Positions 42,647 to 50,851 of a stretch of DNA of 64,000 bases are shown here, piece by piece. The notes below the pieces were generated by a model. It was not told the origin of the DNA and made no database searches. It saw only the letters and a program-made list of their open reading frames with translations. Made by a program: the position numbers and the translations under genes. Positions within the stretch are counted from its first letter, which is position 1. Each line of letters begins with the position of its first letter. The stretch spans positions 4,730,501 through 4,794,500 of the forward strand of contig NZ_CP132203.1 in the NCBI RefSeq assembly GCF_030719035.1, given 5' to 3'. This stretch comes from Hahella sp. HNIBRBA332 (GTDB lineage Bacteria > Pseudomonadota > Gammaproteobacteria > Pseudomonadales > Oleiphilaceae).

Positions 42647-43606
42647 CTAGCCATTAAGTTTCGATACGCCACCGATCCTATCCGCCATAGAGCCAATAGA
42701 TTTAATCATCGCATCAACCATCGCAGGATCTCTCACTGAGTGACCAGCGTCTCTAATGATGTACAAATCGCTACCTGCCCAGTTTTGGTGCAGGTCAAAC
42801 GCTCTCGCCAAGGGAGAAATAGCGTCATAACGGCCATGAACAATGATGCCCGGTATGTCTTTTAGATGAGCTTCTGAGCTCGCTGGCTTGTCGGTCAGCT
42901 CCTGATAGAACTTACAGCCCAATATCGCCAAAGAAATGGCTTGGTGAGGGTGTGTCAATCTATCCACCAAGTCCTGACAAGGATGAAGAGTGGAAATCTT
43001 AGCCACCCATGCAGCCCACTGCTTTGCGGCCTGTATCTGAAGCAGCTCGTTCGCGCCACTCAGATATTTTGAAAAGTAGCTTAGTATTTGCTCAACGCCT
43101 TCTTGCGGGCAATCCTTCATCACTTCATGCCAGGCATCTGGAAACATTTTTGGGGCCCCTTCCGCCAGCATCCATGAAATCCCCGCCGCATCAGCAACAA
43201 AGTAACCAGAAATCACCACTCCTAATACGGTTTCAGGGTGGGCGCAGGCATATTGTTGCGACAGAAAGCCCCCCCATCCCATCCCAATCAGCATCCATTT
43301 ATCAATGGCCAGGTGTTGCCTCACCCGCTCAATATCCTGGATAAGAATATCTGGACGGTTATGATTAGTCTCAGCTAATGGCGTAGATTTACCGCAGCCC
43401 CTCTGATCCATCATGATGATACGGAAACGCTCAGAGTCCAGCAGGCGTCGACAGAATGGGTCTGAGCCGTATCCTGGCCCGTCATGCACAAACAATACTG
43501 GCAGTCCGTCTTTATTGCCGGACTCCTCAATATAAATTGTGTGAAGATTATCTACAGGAAGGAAATGTTCTTTGTGAGGCTTTAGATCTGGGTATAAGGT
43601 GAGCAT
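42647..43606 (-). CDS. pip: Proline iminopeptidase-like alpha/beta hydrolase lacking the nucleophile serine
   Basis: A 319-residue protein of the S33 proline iminopeptidase family, which normally removes N-terminal proline. Length, the YPDLKPHKEHFLPVD start, the MMDQRGCGKSTP block, the GRYDAISPLARAF aspartate loop and the IRDAGHSVRDP histidine loop all fit. But the nucleophile elbow, GGSWG in active enzymes, reads GMGWGG here, so the serine is replaced by glycine (codon GGA near 43282-43284), and the oxyanion motif HGGPG is HDGPG. The frame is otherwise intact. It is either inactive or has another role. It precedes dtd, as active pip does in relatives. Confidence 0.85.
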   Translation of the reverse strand: MLTLYPDLKPHKEHFLPVDNLHTIYIEESGNKDGLPVLFVHDGPGYGSDPFCRRLLDSERFRIIMMDQRGCGKSTPLAETNHNRPDILIQDIERVRQHLAIDKWMLIGMGWGGFLSQQYACAHPETVLGVVISGYFVADAAGISWMLAEGAPKMFPDAWHEVMKDCPQEGVEQILSYFSKYLSGANELLQIQAAKQWAAWVAKISTLHPCQDLVDRLTHPHQAISLAILGCKFYQELTDKPASSEAHLKDIPGIIVHGRYDAISPLARAFDLHQNWAGSDLYIIRDAGHSVRDPAMVDAMIKSIGSMADRIGGVSKLNG

Positions 43607-43705
43607 TCGGCTTTTCCAGCATTGTCCTTTAACTCGAAAGAACTATAGCACTCTGCGGAAAAGCCGAAAACTTTATAGATCACTTTATCCAATTACTTTT
43701 GGATT

Positions 43706-45523
43706 TCAGTCCTTAGTACGGTCAGCGCGCTTACGCTCGTGCTCTTTCAGCAACTTCTTGCGAATCCTGATATTGCTGGGCGTCACTTCAACCAGTTCAT
43801 CGTCTTCAACGAACTCTAACGCCTGCTCCAGAGAAAAACGAATCGGCGGAGTCAGAAGAATATTCTCGTCCGTACCAGCTGCGCGAATATTGGTCAACTG
43901 CTTGGCCTTGGTCGGATTAACAACCAAATCGTTATCTCGACTATGCAGACCGATAATCATGCCTTCGTAGACTTCAATGTTTGGATCCACGAACAGACGA
44001 CCACGGTCCTGTAGGTTAAACAGCGCATACGCCAACACTTTACCCGCCACATTTGAGATAAGAACGCCATTGTTACGTTCAACGTTCACACCTTCTTTCA
44101 CAGGGCCGTAATGATCAAAGATATGGGTCAGAATGCCTGTACCTGAAGTCATGGTAAGAAACTGAGAGCGGAAACCAATCAAGCCGCGAGAAGGCACAAT
44201 AAACTCTAAACGAGTACGTCCTTTGCCGTCCGGGATCATGTTGACCAACTCACCGCGACGCAGCCCCATCACCTCCATGATCGATCCCTGGTGCTCATCC
44301 TCCACGTCGATAATAACCTGCTCGTAGGGCTCGACCTTCTGTCCATCAATCTCTTTTACGATAACTTCTGGACGGGAAACGCCTAATTCAAACCCTTCAC
44401 GACGCATGGTCTCGATCAAAACGGATAAATGCAACTCACCGCGACCAGATACAATGAATTTGTCAGGAGAGTCGCCTTGCTCTACACGCAACGCTACGTT
44501 GTACAGCAGCTCTTTCTCCAATCTTTCCTTGATATTTCTACTGGTAACGTACTTACCTTCTTTACCAGCGAATGGCGAGTCATTGACCTGGAATGTCATG
44601 CTGACGGTCGGCTCATCTACGATCAACGCGGGAAGTGCTTCCGGACGTTCCGGGCTACATAGCGTATCGGAGATATTCAACTCATCCAAACCAGTAACAC
44701 AGATAATGTCCCCGGCTTCCGCCTCAGGCACGTCCACGCGCTGCAGGCCGTGATAGCCCATTACGGTTAATACGCGCCCATTACGCTTGCCGCCATCGCG
44801 ATCAACCACAACAACAGGCGTATTAGTTTTTACTTTACCGCGCGAAACGCGACCAATTCCGATAACGCCAACATAGCTGTTGTAATCGAGGGCGCTGATC
44901 TGCATCTGGAAGGGGCCATTAACATCGACAGAAGGAGCGGGAACCTTTTCAACCACCATTTCAAACAGAGGCGTCATGTCTTGTTGCAATGCATCCGGCT
45001 CAAGTCCCGCAATGCCGTTCAACGCTGAAGCATAAATAACAGGGAAGTCTAGCTGCTCTTCTGTAGCGCCTAGGCGGTCAAAAAGATCCATCACTTCACC
45101 GACGACCCAATCAGGACGAGCGCCAGGACGATCCACTTTATTGACAACAACGATAGGCTTCAGCCCACGAGCAAACGCTTTTTGAGTCACGAAGCGAGTT
45201 TGCGGCATAGGACCGTCAACTGCATCGACGAGCAGGAGAACAGAGTCAACCATAGACAGAACACGTTCAACTTCGCCGCCAAAGTCGGCGTGTCCAGGAG
45301 TATCTACGATATTAATTCGGTAATCATTCCACTTGATGGCGGTATTTTTCGCCAATATAGTAATGCCGCGCTCTCGTTCCTGGTCATTGGAATCCATAAC
45401 GCGTTCAGCGTCCATGTCCTTGCGGCCTAAGGTGCCCGACTGCTGAAGGAGTTTGTCGACCAGAGTGGTTTTACCGTGGTCAACGTGGGCAATAATAGCA
45501 ATATTTCTTAATTTCTCGATCAC
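43706..45523 (-). CDS. typA: Translational GTPase TypA/BipA
   Basis: A 605-residue ribosome-binding GTPase involved in 50S assembly and stress adaptation. G motifs are AHVDHGKTTLVDKLL (G1), DTPGHADFGGEVER (G3) and VVNKVDRPGARPDW (G4), followed by EF-G-like domains II, III and V and the BipA-specific C-terminal domain (DRGRLFVDPNIEVYEGMIIG, ending in basic RKKLLKEHERKRADR). GTG 45523 is used because AGGTG precedes it and the protein then starts MIEKLRNIAIIAHVDHG, the family start. Divergent from glnA, as in E. coli. Confidence 0.96.
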   Translation of the reverse strand: MIEKLRNIAIIAHVDHGKTTLVDKLLQQSGTLGRKDMDAERVMDSNDQERERGITILAKNTAIKWNDYRINIVDTPGHADFGGEVERVLSMVDSVLLLVDAVDGPMPQTRFVTQKAFARGLKPIVVVNKVDRPGARPDWVVGEVMDLFDRLGATEEQLDFPVIYASALNGIAGLEPDALQQDMTPLFEMVVEKVPAPSVDVNGPFQMQISALDYNSYVGVIGIGRVSRGKVKTNTPVVVVDRDGGKRNGRVLTVMGYHGLQRVDVPEAEAGDIICVTGLDELNISDTLCSPERPEALPALIVDEPTVSMTFQVNDSPFAGKEGKYVTSRNIKERLEKELLYNVALRVEQGDSPDKFIVSGRGELHLSVLIETMRREGFELGVSRPEVIVKEIDGQKVEPYEQVIIDVEDEHQGSIMEVMGLRRGELVNMIPDGKGRTRLEFIVPSRGLIGFRSQFLTMTSGTGILTHIFDHYGPVKEGVNVERNNGVLISNVAGKVLAYALFNLQDRGRLFVDPNIEVYEGMIIGLHSRDNDLVVNPTKAKQLTNIRAAGTDENILLTPPIRFSLEQALEFVEDDELVEVTPSNIRIRKKLLKEHERKRADRTKD

Positions 45524-45640
45524 AAAAAACACCTGCAAAATAAACAGTCATGGGCTGAGGGCGCGACATTATAGCTGACGCCTGAATCTTTTTTATACAT
45601 CTTTATACACCCTCCCGAAAATTTATCTATTCTTAGCCTG

Positions 45641-45655
45641 ATACCAAAATGGTGC
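45641..45655 (+). promoter_or_regulatory. NtrC-binding site 1 (distal) upstream of glnA
   Basis: ATACC-AAAAT-GGTGC fits the NtrC consensus GCACC-N5-GGTGC, with a perfect right half and a weaker left half. Centre lies about 170 bases before the predicted start of transcription and 51 bases from the second site. Confidence 0.6.
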
Positions 45656-45691
45656 ACGGCGCCCCAAAAGCGCACAGCCGCCCCAAAATTC

Positions 45692-45706
45692 GCACCATGA
45701 TAGTGC
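45692..45706 (+). promoter_or_regulatory. NtrC-binding site 2 upstream of glnA
   Basis: GCACC-ATGAT-AGTGC matches the NtrC consensus GCACC-N5-GGTGC at nine of ten positions. It is about 120 bases upstream of the predicted sigma-54 start, an enhancer distance like that of E. coli glnAp2. Confidence 0.82.
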
Positions 45707-45790
45707 AAACCTATTGAAAGGTTAGAGAAGTCGTCACGCTCACAGTTCATGGCGTCTTTTAAAAACAAGGAGTTATGATCAAAAAATCTC

Positions 45791-45807
45791 TTGGCAAATA
45801 ATTTGCT
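45791..45807 (+). promoter_or_regulatory. Sigma-54 promoter of glnA
   Basis: TTGGCAAATAATTTGCT has the -24 GG (45793-45794) and -12 GC (45805-45806) exactly ten bases apart, with TTGC at -12. Transcription would begin near 45818, leaving a leader of about 160 bases before the glnA ATG. Two NtrC sites lie upstream. Confidence 0.85.
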
Positions 45808-45977
45808 AATCAGGAAAACCAGAAGCAACTGACCATGAGGCGTGATAGTATTTTTGCGCTCGTTAGACTTCCCGGAACGCTCTCCCCTCCACGGGTCTGT
45901 TTCATGGTGGCGAGGATACACTACTGCAGTGTTTCGGTTTCACCTCAACATAAATAAAATCTTACGGAGTAACTGGA

Positions 45978-47384
45978 ATGTCAGAGAAAACTCTGAATCT
46001 TATTAAAGAGCACGAAGTTAAATGGGTTGATATGCGCTTTACCGACACTAAGGGTAAAGAGCAGCACGTGACTATCCCTGCTAGCGAAATCTCTCCGGAA
46101 TTCTTTCAAGAAGGCAAAATGTTTGACGGTTCCTCCATCGCTGGTTGGAAAGGCATCAACGAGTCAGACATGATCCTGCTGGCGGACGATGAAACCGCCG
46201 TCATCGATCCGTTCACTGAAGAGACCACTCTGAACCTGACTTGCAACATCATCGAACCCGCCACCATGCAGGGTTACAATCGCGATCCTCGCTCTATCGC
46301 CCAGCGCGCAGAGGAGTACCTGAAGTCCACAGGCATCGCGGACACTGTATTGTTTGGACCAGAGCCTGAATTCTTCATTTTCGACAGCGTAAAATGGAAG
46401 TCCGACATCAACGGAGCCATGTACGAAATCTATTCCGAAGAAGCGGCCTGGGTATCTGGCGACGACTTTGAAAGGAACAACGTAGGTCACCGTCCTGGCG
46501 TAAAAGGCGGTTACTTCCCCGTACCTCCCGTTGACTCCCTGCATGATCTACGTGGCGCGATGTGCGCAGCGATGGAATCCATGGGTTTGACCATCGAAGT
46601 ACACCACCACGAAGTAGGCACCGCAGGTCAGTGTGAAATCGGCGTTGGCGCCAACACCCTGGCGCGCAAAGCAGACGAAGTGCAAATTCTGAAGTACTGC
46701 GTACACAACGTAGCGCATGCTTACGGCAAGACTGCGACCTTCATGCCCAAGCCTCTTGTTGGCGACAACGGTTCAGGCATGCACTGCCACCAATCGCTGT
46801 CCAAAGACGGCAAGAACATTTTCTCTGGCGACGGCTATGCTGGTCTGAGCGACATCGCCCTGTACTACATTGGCGGCATCATCAAGCACGCTCGCGTATT
46901 GAACGCTTTCACAAACCCTTCCACTAACGCGTATAAGCGTTTGGTGCCAGGCTTTGAAGCGCCGGTTATGCTCGCTTACTCCGCTCGCAACCGTTCCGCT
47001 TCCATCCGTATTCCTTTCGTCACCAACCCGAAAGCGCGTCGGATTGAAGTCCGCTTCCCAGATCCTTCCGCCAACCCTTACTTGGCGTTCGCCGCCATGT
47101 TGATGGCTGGTCTGGACGGTATTCAGAACAAGATCCACCCTGGCGACGCTATGGATAAGGATCTGTACGATCTGCCGAAAGAAGAAGCCATGAACATCCC
47201 AACAGTATGTAGCTCTCTGTCACAAGCTCTGGATTATCTGGAGAAGGACCATGAGTTCCTGACCAAAGGCGACGTGTTCACCAAAGACATGATCGAAGCT
47301 TACATCGAGTTGAAGCGCAAAGAAGTAGAGCGTCTGGACATGACCACTCACCCAGTCGAATTCGAGATGTACTACTCTGTATAA
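45978..47384 (+). CDS. glnA: Glutamine synthetase type I
   Basis: A 468-residue GSI subunit of the dodecameric enzyme that makes glutamine from glutamate, ammonia and ATP. FDGSSIAGWKGINESDM and the FGPEPEFFIFD glutamate loop are N-terminal blocks, KPLVGDNGSGMHCHQSL is the ATP-binding signature, and NRSASIRIPF follows. KDLYDLPKEE carries the adenylylation tyrosine (Tyr397), consistent with the GlnE gene at 35577. The 454-base upstream region has sigma-54 and NtrC sites. A strong terminator follows, so glnL/glnG downstream need another promoter or readthrough. Confidence 0.97.
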   Translation: MSEKTLNLIKEHEVKWVDMRFTDTKGKEQHVTIPASEISPEFFQEGKMFDGSSIAGWKGINESDMILLADDETAVIDPFTEETTLNLTCNIIEPATMQGYNRDPRSIAQRAEEYLKSTGIADTVLFGPEPEFFIFDSVKWKSDINGAMYEIYSEEAAWVSGDDFERNNVGHRPGVKGGYFPVPPVDSLHDLRGAMCAAMESMGLTIEVHHHEVGTAGQCEIGVGANTLARKADEVQILKYCVHNVAHAYGKTATFMPKPLVGDNGSGMHCHQSLSKDGKNIFSGDGYAGLSDIALYYIGGIIKHARVLNAFTNPSTNAYKRLVPGFEAPVMLAYSARNRSASIRIPFVTNPKARRIEVRFPDPSANPYLAFAAMLMAGLDGIQNKIHPGDAMDKDLYDLPKEEAMNIPTVCSSLSQALDYLEKDHEFLTKGDVFTKDMIEAYIELKRKEVERLDMTTHPVEFEMYYSV

Positions 47385-47414
47385 TCCGCTGCGAAGTTAA
47401 CTACGACGGACTTG

Positions 47415-47443
47415 AAAACCCCGCAATCTGCGGGGTTTTTTTT
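47415..47443 (+). terminator. Intrinsic terminator of glnA
   Basis: AACCCCGC and GCGGGGTT make a perfect eight-base stem with a five-base loop, followed by a run of T residues to 47443; it begins 31 bases after the glnA stop. Confidence 0.92.
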
Positions 47444-47492
47444 GGTTCCGCTTCTGCTACAGTTCAAGTAACTGGTCAATTGGGTTGAAGTT

Positions 47493-48020
47493 ATGAAATC
47501 TCGGTTCGCTTATATTCTTCTTTCTTCTGCGCTTTTTTCTTCTTATTCAGGTCTGGCCTGCGCAGAAATTTATCGCTGGGTCGACGCACAAGGCAATGTG
47601 GAATATTCCGACCAGGAGAGAGAGGGCGCCGAGAAAGTCGAAGTTGGCCCAACCGCAACGATAACCATGCCAAAAATGACGGATATACCGCCTCGCAGCA
47701 ATGATGAGCCGGAGCCTGCGCCTTCAAGCTACTATGCAACGCTGAATATAACCTTCCCCACCAATGACTCCGCTTTTCACTCCGGTAACGGCGATCTGAC
47801 CGTATTATTCACATCGGATCCAACTCTGTACCCCAATCACAGCTACCGCGTCTCGCTGGACGGAAGCCCGGTTGGAACAACCAAGGATAACTTCCTTGAG
47901 CTGAAAGGCGTTAACCGGGGCACACACTCCGTTTCTCTTGATGTGATTGATAATTCAGGCGTTGTCCAGAGCGCAGCGCCAGTGCAGTTCACCATTCATC
48001 GCCCCAGCATAAAAAACTAG
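47493..48020 (+). CDS. DUF4124-domain exported protein
   Basis: A 175-residue protein with a signal peptide (FAYILLSSALFSSYSGLACA, cleavage near residue 24) followed at once by the DUF4124 motif EIYRWVDAQGNVEYSDQ. The rest is a beta-rich domain with LNITFPTNDSAFHSGNGDLTV and a C-terminal Ig-like or fibronectin-like pattern (SYRVSLDGSPVGTT, THSVSLDVIDNSG). DUF4124 proteins are frequently seen between glnA and ntrB in marine gammaproteobacteria. Periplasmic or outer-membrane-facing; function unknown. Confidence 0.85.
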   Translation: MKSRFAYILLSSALFSSYSGLACAEIYRWVDAQGNVEYSDQEREGAEKVEVGPTATITMPKMTDIPPRSNDEPEPAPSSYYATLNITFPTNDSAFHSGNGDLTVLFTSDPTLYPNHSYRVSLDGSPVGTTKDNFLELKGVNRGTHSVSLDVIDNSGVVQSAAPVQFTIHRPSIKN

Positions 48021-48031
48021 CCCAACATAAC

Positions 48032-48046
48032 GCACCAAAATAGCGC
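48032..48046 (+). promoter_or_regulatory. Possible NtrC-like site upstream of glnL
   Basis: GCACC-AAAAT-AGCGC has a perfect left half-site and a weaker right half. It carries the same CCAAAAT word as the repeats upstream of glnA and lies about 215 bases before the predicted glnL start. Confidence 0.4.
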
Positions 48047-48228
48047 ATAATTAAAAACTAGCGCATCCACTTTGTGCATGACGCGCCATGATCACGCACA
48101 TCGCCGCAGACTTACGTTGCGCCAAAGCCCGCTTCTGGAGCGCTTCCTAGGGGCATAGCTCACATTTGGGCTATCCGCCCCACGCCTGTGCAGAGAACCC
48201 GGTAATTCGCACCGCTTTACCGCAGTTC

Positions 48229-48244
48229 TGGTTTGGATATTGCA
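48229..48244 (+). promoter_or_regulatory. Candidate sigma-54 promoter of glnLG
   Basis: TGGTTTGGATATTGCA has GG and GC exactly ten bases apart and a perfect TTGCA at -12; the -24 box TGGTTT differs from TGGCAC at two positions. Transcription would begin near 48255, 17 bases before the glnL start codon. Confidence 0.6.
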
Positions 48245-48271
48245 TTCACAATGCAAAAATAGGTCAACTTT

Positions 48272-49351
48272 ATGCTACCCATCGTTTTTCAGACTCGCTT
48301 ACTCGAAAATCTGACCACTTCCGTACTGGTTATTGACCCCCAGCAGCGGATTGCATTCAGTAATTCATCCGCCGAAGTGTTGCTGGAAACCAGTGAGCAA
48401 AGAGCCCATGGGGCCACCATTAAGGATTTATTGATAGAAGGCAGCTCTACGCTGACCGGGCTGGAGGAGTGCCTGCGCACAGGCCAGACTTATACCCAAA
48501 GAGAGGCTGAGTTTCTATTGCCCTCCGGGAACCGTCTTCTGGTTGATTACACGGTCTCTCCCGTGCATATCGTCAACGATGTCTACGTCATCATGGAGAT
48601 TCAACCCCGTGATCGCCTTTTACGCATCAGTCGTGAGGAAGAACTGCTCTCCAAACAGGAAACCTCCCGCATATTGATTCGCGGACTCGCCCATGAAATC
48701 AAAAATCCCTTGGGCGGCATCCGCGGCGCGGCACAGCTTTTGGACAAAGAGTTAAAGGAAGAAGGACTGCATGACTACACCCGCATCATCATCGATGAAG
48801 CGGACAGACTGCGCAATCTGGTTGACCGCATGCTTGGCCCCAATCGCAGCTTTAAACAGGAGCCGACCAATATCCATGAAGTGCTTGAGCGGGTGTACAG
48901 CCTGATTGAAGTAGAAAGCGCCGGTAAGATAAAGCTCATCCGCGATTACGACCCCAGCATCCCCGAATTCGCCGGCGATAAGGAACAGCTGATTCAAGCC
49001 TTCCTGAATATTTGCCGCAACGCCATGCAAGCCTTTGAGGACTACACGCCTCCCGGGTCTGAGGGTCCGCAAATATTATTACGTACACGCCCGCTCAGGC
49101 AGTTCACGATCGGTCATACGCGACATCGCCTGGTGGTAAGAGTGGACGTCATCGACAACGGCCCCGGCATTCCATCCGAATTCCTGAATAATATTTTCTA
49201 CCCGATGGTAAGCGGTCGCGCTCAAGGGACGGGCCTGGGGCTTTCCATCACACAAAGCATAATCGGACAACATAAAGGACTGGTTGAATGTGAAAGCCAG
49301 CCCGGCAGTACGAACTTCATCATATTTATTCCACTGGAGCCACTATCATGA
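48272..49351 (+). CDS. glnL: Nitrogen regulation sensor kinase NtrB (GlnL)
   Basis: A 359-residue cytoplasmic histidine kinase. An N-terminal PAS domain (about residues 10-115, starting LLENLTTSVLVIDPQQRIAF) is followed by the H-box LAHEIKNPLGGIRGAAQLL with His141, the N-box NICRNAMQAF, and ATP-lid G boxes VDVIDNGPGIP and GRAQGTGLGLSITQSI. NtrB phosphorylates NtrC when PII is uridylylated. It has no membrane segment. ATGA overlap with glnG couples the pair. Confidence 0.96.
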   Translation: MLPIVFQTRLLENLTTSVLVIDPQQRIAFSNSSAEVLLETSEQRAHGATIKDLLIEGSSTLTGLEECLRTGQTYTQREAEFLLPSGNRLLVDYTVSPVHIVNDVYVIMEIQPRDRLLRISREEELLSKQETSRILIRGLAHEIKNPLGGIRGAAQLLDKELKEEGLHDYTRIIIDEADRLRNLVDRMLGPNRSFKQEPTNIHEVLERVYSLIEVESAGKIKLIRDYDPSIPEFAGDKEQLIQAFLNICRNAMQAFEDYTPPGSEGPQILLRTRPLRQFTIGHTRHRLVVRVDVIDNGPGIPSEFLNNIFYPMVSGRAQGTGLGLSITQSIIGQHKGLVECESQPGSTNFIIFIPLEPLS

Positions 49352-50784
49352 GCGCATCACCCAACGTATGGATCATTGATGATGATCGTTCAATTCGATG
49401 GGTCTTAGAAAAAGCCCTGGAGCAGGCGCATCTAAATACCCGGTCATTTGAATCCGGGGATGGCGTTCTGCATCGCCTGGAGCGGGAGCAGCCGGATGCC
49501 ATTATCAGCGACATCCGCATGCCCGGCATTGACGGACTAAGTCTGCTGGGACAGATTCATACCAGCTACCCGCACCTGCCAGTTATTATCATGACCGCAC
49601 ATTCGGACCTGGATAGTGCGGTATCTTCCTACCAAAGCGGCGCCTTCGAATACCTTCCCAAGCCTTTCGACGTGGACGACGCCGTCTCTCTGGTAAAGCG
49701 CGCCGTGGCTCATGCGCAAGAACAGATGGCCACCAGCCGCCCCCCAGAAGGAAGCTCCTTGAGCCAGGACACGGAGATCATCGGTGAAGCCCCCGCCATG
49801 CAGGAAGTATTCAGAGCCATCGGCAGGCTTTCTCACAGCAATATCACAGTATTAATCAACGGCGAATCCGGCACCGGTAAAGAACTGGTCGCGCGCGCCC
49901 TGCATCAGCACAGCCCCAGAGCCGGCAAACCGTTTATTGCTCTCAACATGGCTGCCATACCTAAAGATCTGATCGAGTCCGAATTGTTCGGGCATGAAAA
50001 AGGCTCCTTCACCGGGGCTGGAGGCCAACGGCAGGGGCGCTTTGAGCAGGCCAACGGCGGCGCGCTATTTCTGGATGAGATTGGAGACATGCCGCCGGAT
50101 ACCCAGACGCGCCTGCTACGGGTGTTGGCGGACAGCGAGTTCTATCGGGTCGGCGGCGCCACCCCCATCAAAGTGGACGTGCGTATTATCGCCGCCACAC
50201 ATCAGAACTTGGAAAAGCTGGTGCAGGAAGGGCGCTTTAGGGAAGACCTTTTCCACCGTCTGAATGTCATCCGAGTGCATCTACCCAAGCTCAGCGAGCG
50301 TCGGGAAGATATCCCTAAACTCGCTGGGCATTTCCTGAAAAAAGCGGCGGAAGAGCTGAATGTCGAGCCCAAGGTGCTGAAAACCGAGGCGGAAGAGTAC
50401 ATGTGTTCGCTGGCATGGCCTGGCAACGTAAGACAGTTGGAAAATACCTGTCGCTGGCTCACGGTGATGGCCTCTGGCCGGGAAATTCACGTTTCCGATC
50501 TCCCCCCTGAACTGCAGGAGCAATCCAACCACCGCAGCCCAACCCAGGATTGGCAGGAATCATTGCGCACCTGGGCCGAACAGGAGCTGAAGAAAGGCAA
50601 AAGCGGCCTGCTGGATACAGCGGTGCCCACTTTTGAGCGCATCATGATAGAAAGCGCGCTGAAGCAGACGGCAGGAAGAAAGCGCGACGCGGCGCTGCTA
50701 CTTGGCTGGGGACGCAACACCCTCACCAGAAAAATCAAAGAGCTGGGAATGGCGGGGCACGACGAGAGCGAAGACGACGATTAA
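49348..50784 (+). CDS. glnG: Nitrogen regulation response regulator NtrC (GlnG)
   Basis: A 478-residue enhancer-binding protein with the usual three domains. Receiver: VWIIDDDRSIRWVL and SDIRMPG with phosphoacceptor Asp55. AAA+ sigma-54 activation domain: NGESGTGKELVARALH (Walker A), HEKGSFTGAGGQRQGRFEQA (the sigma-54 loop, GSFTGA in place of the more usual GAFTGA) and LFLDEIGDMPPDTQ (Walker B). C-terminal Fis-type helix-turn-helix: AGRKRDAALLLGWGRNTLTRKIKELG. It would activate glnA through the sites listed upstream of that gene. Confidence 0.96.
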   Translation: MSASPNVWIIDDDRSIRWVLEKALEQAHLNTRSFESGDGVLHRLEREQPDAIISDIRMPGIDGLSLLGQIHTSYPHLPVIIMTAHSDLDSAVSSYQSGAFEYLPKPFDVDDAVSLVKRAVAHAQEQMATSRPPEGSSLSQDTEIIGEAPAMQEVFRAIGRLSHSNITVLINGESGTGKELVARALHQHSPRAGKPFIALNMAAIPKDLIESELFGHEKGSFTGAGGQRQGRFEQANGGALFLDEIGDMPPDTQTRLLRVLADSEFYRVGGATPIKVDVRIIAATHQNLEKLVQEGRFREDLFHRLNVIRVHLPKLSERREDIPKLAGHFLKKAAEELNVEPKVLKTEAEEYMCSLAWPGNVRQLENTCRWLTVMASGREIHVSDLPPELQEQSNHRSPTQDWQESLRTWAEQELKKGKSGLLDTAVPTFERIMIESALKQTAGRKRDAALLLGWGRNTLTRKIKELGMAGHDESEDDD

Positions 50785-50820
50785 GCCTCTCTCGCGAGTC
50801 TGGCTACATACAGAACATAA

Positions 50821-50837
50821 GGGGCCTTCGCGCCCCT
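50821..50837. terminator. Weak GC hairpin between convergent glnG and the DUF1631 gene
   Basis: GGGGC and GCCCC form a five-base stem with a six-base loop, 36 bases after the glnG stop; the T-run on the + strand begins only about ten bases later. A modest terminator for glnG is possible. Confidence 0.35.
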
Positions 50838-50851
50838 GCTCACGCTTTTTT

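Noticed and set aside
43270..43276. Run of seven G/C bases in the iminopeptidase-like gene as a frameshift error explaining the lost serine
   Set aside because: The frame is intact on both sides with conserved family motifs, and the substituted codon lies outside the run.
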